A stretch of DNA of 64,000 nt from positions 366,122 through 430,121 of the forward strand of contig NZ_SJDT01000002.1 of NCBI RefSeq assembly GCF_004331995.1, read 5' to 3'. Below, one piece after another: positions 61,432 to 64,000 of this stretch. The translations under genes and the position numbers were made by a program. Numbering within the stretch: position 1 is the first letter of the stretch; each line of letters opens with the position of its first letter. The stretch comes from Arcanobacterium bovis (GTDB taxonomy: Bacteria > Actinomycetota > Actinomycetes > Actinomycetales > Actinomycetaceae). Below the pieces are notes generated by a model. It saw only the letters and a program-made list of their open reading frames with translations. It ran no database searches and was not told the origin of the DNA.

Positions 61432-62727
61432 ATGAAACTCAAGAAAATCGCCGTCGTTGCTTCGGCAATTTCCCTTTCATTAACGCTTGCTGCATGTTCC
61501 GGAACGGGCTCAGGCAGCGAAACAGCACAAAACGACCCAAACCAAGAAGTTACCCTCGATTTTTGGTCCAACCATCCAGGTAATTCAAAGCCAATCGAAG
61601 AAGAAATGATCAAAGCCTTCGAAGCAGAGAATCCCAAGATAAAAATCAAGCTCACTGACGCAGGAAAGAATTACGAGGAAGTGGCACAGAAATTCAATGC
61701 CGCTCTTTCCGGTGGTCAAGTACCTGATCTCGTTGTCGCTTCGGACGTCAACTGGTACAACTTTGCCCTAAACGGGAACTTCGCCAAAATCGATGATCTT
61801 ATGAAGAAGGCAGATGCGAAGACGGACGATTATGTCGAAAGCCTCTACGACGAGTACACGATTGACGACGCTCACTTCGCCGTTCCTTATGCTCGTTCCA
61901 CCCCACTGTTCTACTTCAACAAAGACCTCTTCGCCAAAGCAGGTCTTCCTGCGAAAGGCCCTGCAACATGGCAGGAGTGGAATGACGTTTATGCGCCTAA
62001 GCTCAAAGCTCTTGGCGTAATCCCACTCTCGATCCCTGACGGCTCGAACTACATGGACTGGTACTTCCAGGGCATGATTTGGTCGATGGACGGCGCATAT
62101 TCCAAGGATCTAGACGTCACTATCGCTGATGACGCCGGTGTGCAAGCCGCGTCCTTCCTCCAGTCTCAGTTCAAAAACGGATATTTCCAAGCTGCCAAGG
62201 ATTCGGTAGTTCCGTTCTCAACAGGTCAAGCAGCCACGATGCTTCAGTCAACTGGCTCGCTGCGCGGCGTTGAGAAAGACGGAAAATTTGCCGTAGGCAC
62301 CGCATTCTTGCCAGCCCCAGAAGGAAAGTCGGGCGTTTCAACAGGTGGTGCTGGAATCGCTATTCCAGCGAAATCAAAGAATCAAGCCGCTGCAGCTAAG
62401 TTCTTGGCTTTCTTGACGAACACTGATAATACGATCAAGTTCAGCCAAGCTACTGGCTATATGCCGGTGCGCACATCTGCTTTAAGCGATGAAAAGACCA
62501 AAGCGTACATCGCGCAGCATCCAAACTTCGAAACAGCAATAAAGCAATTGCCTCATACGAAGGCACAAGATGCCGCTCGTGCCTACGTTGCTGGTGGAGG
62601 AATGAAGATCGGCGCGGCGCTCGACAAGATTGCGCAAGGCGCAGACGTCAAAGCCACTTTGCAGACGCTTGCAGACGATCTACAAAAACAGATCGACACT
62701 CAAATCAAACCCAAGCTCAAGAAGTAA
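61432..62727 (+). CDS. ugpB: Substrate-binding lipoprotein, UgpB-like
   Basis: 431 aa. Signal peptide with a lipobox ending LTLAACSG (lipid-modified Cys near residue 22). Class I sugar-binding fold: VTLDFWSNHPG, VPDLVVASDVNW, and FAVPYARSTPLFYFNKDLFA, which matches the STP-x-YYN-type region of UgpB. Substrate may be glycerol-3-phosphate, a glycerophosphodiester or an oligosaccharide; the sequence alone does not decide. GGAG is 7 nt before the ATG, and 24 nt separate it from ugpE. Confidence 0.85.
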   Translation: MKLKKIAVVASAISLSLTLAACSGTGSGSETAQNDPNQEVTLDFWSNHPGNSKPIEEEMIKAFEAENPKIKIKLTDAGKNYEEVAQKFNAALSGGQVPDLVVASDVNWYNFALNGNFAKIDDLMKKADAKTDDYVESLYDEYTIDDAHFAVPYARSTPLFYFNKDLFAKAGLPAKGPATWQEWNDVYAPKLKALGVIPLSIPDGSNYMDWYFQGMIWSMDGAYSKDLDVTIADDAGVQAASFLQSQFKNGYFQAAKDSVVPFSTGQAATMLQSTGSLRGVEKDGKFAVGTAFLPAPEGKSGVSTGGAGIAIPAKSKNQAAAAKFLAFLTNTDNTIKFSQATGYMPVRTSALSDEKTKAYIAQHPNFETAIKQLPHTKAQDAARAYVAGGGMKIGAALDKIAQGADVKATLQTLADDLQKQIDTQIKPKLKK

Positions 62728-62753
62728 CTAATCAATTCTAGAAGGGATTTCCC

Positions 62754-63839
62754 GTGGCCAGTGTAACGCTCAATCAAGCAACACGTATTTACCCAGGTGC
62801 GCAAAAACCTGCTGTTGATCACCTCGATCTTCATATCGACGACGGCGAATGCGTTGTGTTTGTAGGTCCATCTGGCTGCGGGAAATCCACTTCTTTACGT
62901 ATGGTCGCTGGTCTCGAGCCACTTGACTCAGGTCAAGTACTCATAGGTGACCGTGATATTACCAACCTGCGCCCCAAAGCCCGCGACGTAGCGATGGTAT
63001 TCCAAAGCTATGCTCTGTATCCGAATATGACAGTGGCACAGAACCTCGCCTTCGCTCTCGAAAATCAAAAGGTCCCTAAGCCGCAGATTAAGGAACGGAT
63101 CGAATGGGCGGCGCGATTGCTTGAAATACACGATCTGTTAGACCGTAAACCGGGAGCTTTATCAGGTGGACAGCGCCAACGCGTTGCCATGGGACGAGCT
63201 ATCGTGCGCAAGCCTACAGTATTTTGTATGGATGAGCCGCTTTCGAACCTCGATGCAAAACTTCGCGTAACGATGCGCGCCGAAATAGCCGCGTTACAGC
63301 GAGAACTCGGCGTCACCACAATCTATGTGACGCACGATCAAGTCGAAGCGATGACGATGGGGCATCGCGTAGCGGTGTTAGCAGACGGTCATCTCCAGCA
63401 AATTGACACGCCAACTAATTTGTATCGCCATCCAGCAAATATGTTTGTAGCTGGATTCATCGGTTCACCTGCAATATCATTCTTCACTCTGCCAATCGTT
63501 GAAGATGGCACAGTGTACTTGGGAAATTATCCGATTCGACTTCCGCGCACTGTTACTGCGCAGCTAGACAAAGAGATTACGATCGGTATTCGGCCTGAGT
63601 CTTGGACACCCGCCCGTGAGGAAGAACCTAGTGTTTCGTTAAAGACAAGTATTGTCGAACAGCTAGGAAACCAATCATTTCTATATGGCGACGTCGAACA
63701 TGTTTCTGGTAGCAGCCGCGTGGCAGTATTACTACCACGTAATGTACTTATTGCTCCGAACAGCGAATATCGCGCCCAGCCGATAACTGAAGAACTCTAT
63801 TATTTCGATCCTCGTACCGGTAACGCCGTCTGGGTATGA
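62754..63839 (+). CDS. ugpC: CUT1 ABC transporter ATPase, UgpC/MsmK-like
   Basis: 361 aa. Walker A GPSGCGKSTSLRM, signature LSGGQRQRVAMGRAI, Walker B FCMDEPLSNLDAKL, H-loop VTHDQVEAMTMG. A C-terminal TOBE-like domain follows (about residues 235-361) as in UgpC/MalK/MsmK. GTG start after GGGATTTCCC. Presence in the same operon suggests a dedicated ATPase rather than a shared one. Confidence 0.92.
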   Translation: MASVTLNQATRIYPGAQKPAVDHLDLHIDDGECVVFVGPSGCGKSTSLRMVAGLEPLDSGQVLIGDRDITNLRPKARDVAMVFQSYALYPNMTVAQNLAFALENQKVPKPQIKERIEWAARLLEIHDLLDRKPGALSGGQRQRVAMGRAIVRKPTVFCMDEPLSNLDAKLRVTMRAEIAALQRELGVTTIYVTHDQVEAMTMGHRVAVLADGHLQQIDTPTNLYRHPANMFVAGFIGSPAISFFTLPIVEDGTVYLGNYPIRLPRTVTAQLDKEITIGIRPESWTPAREEEPSVSLKTSIVEQLGNQSFLYGDVEHVSGSSRVAVLLPRNVLIAPNSEYRAQPITEELYYFDPRTGNAVWV

Positions 63840-64000
63840 GTTTCACCAATGGACGCATGACCGCAGAAAACTGATTCGGTTTTTGGTGGTTGTGTTTGAT
63901 GCCCGGTCTGGCTCTTGTTTATTTGAGCAGGTCCGGGCATTCCTCGCGTGAATGAGGTTTGTGGCTTCACGTGTGGTGTTGTGTGTTTTGGGTTACTGCT
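63840..64000. other. Unassigned end region with a large hairpin
   Basis: 161 bp after ugpC, rich in G and T on the plus strand. At 63899-63940 an inverted repeat (ATGCCCGG...CCGGGCAT, inner GCTC...GAGC) forms a near-continuous 16-bp stem with two mismatches. A second small hairpin, CCTC...GAGG, lies at 63942-63957. It may terminate the ugp operon, though no T-run follows. Confidence 0.6.

Overview
The window comes from a lower-GC actinobacterium. The signs are a Pup-ligation locus, the mycothiol ligase MshC, an ImuA'-ImuB-DnaE2 mutasome, SteA/SteB, and GlgA/GlgM divergent from GlgC. Base composition looks close to even. I would guess the Actinomycetaceae/Arcanobacterium neighbourhood, but no rRNA or other decisive marker is present. 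The window is almost wholly chromosomal core. I see no insertion sequence, prophage, integrase or CRISPR array.

Layout. (1) 1-6886, minus strand: trmI, arc, dop, pup, pafA and an FKBP-like gene form one tight operon for protein pupylation. No 20S proteasome genes (prcB, prcA) lie between pup and pafA. (2) 6946-15650: a RecB-like Fe-S nuclease, a HAD phosphatase, mshC, uppP, an aldo/keto reductase, an acidic protein, an M20 peptidase, a YbdK-type ligase and a GATase. (3) 15801-20004: two small membrane proteins, the first with an apparent frameshift, then a NarL-type two-component pair and a convergent LssY_C-like membrane protein. (4) 20238-31173: a candidate small membrane ORF, tRNA-Leu(GAG) with terminator, a MazG-like protein, the imuA'-imuB-dnaE2 cassette with a LexA-type box, RNA methyltransferases and an SPFH/NfeD pair. 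(5) 31270-38382: an ABC ATPase, glgA and glgC (divergent), serB, an ABC-F protein and a zinc peptidase. (6) 38512-45030: a full suf operon sufR-B-D-Rieske-C-S-U-sufT-like with a candidate autoregulatory operator. (7) 45156-59144: NUDIX, pyrG, murJ, a MraY-like protein, steB, steA, recN, nadK, tlyA, a small ORF, a NagD-like HAD and a repeat-rich TPR-like protein. This matches the Mycobacterium tuberculosis Rv1691-Rv1700 order with two genes inserted. (8) 59492-63839, plus strand: a ugpA-E-B-C type sugar/glycerophosphodiester ABC transporter, followed by hairpin-rich unexplained DNA to the window end.

Two themes run through the window. First, at least 13 genes have a TANNNT hexamer ending 6-7 nt before the start codon, as expected for leaderless transcripts. 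This decides several start sites. Second, palindromes sit in promoters where an operator would be expected (imuA', sufR, glgC, ugpA/TPR divergent region). The most interesting biology is pupylation machinery without a linked proteasome, together with an ARC ATPase that lacks the proteasome-docking tail.
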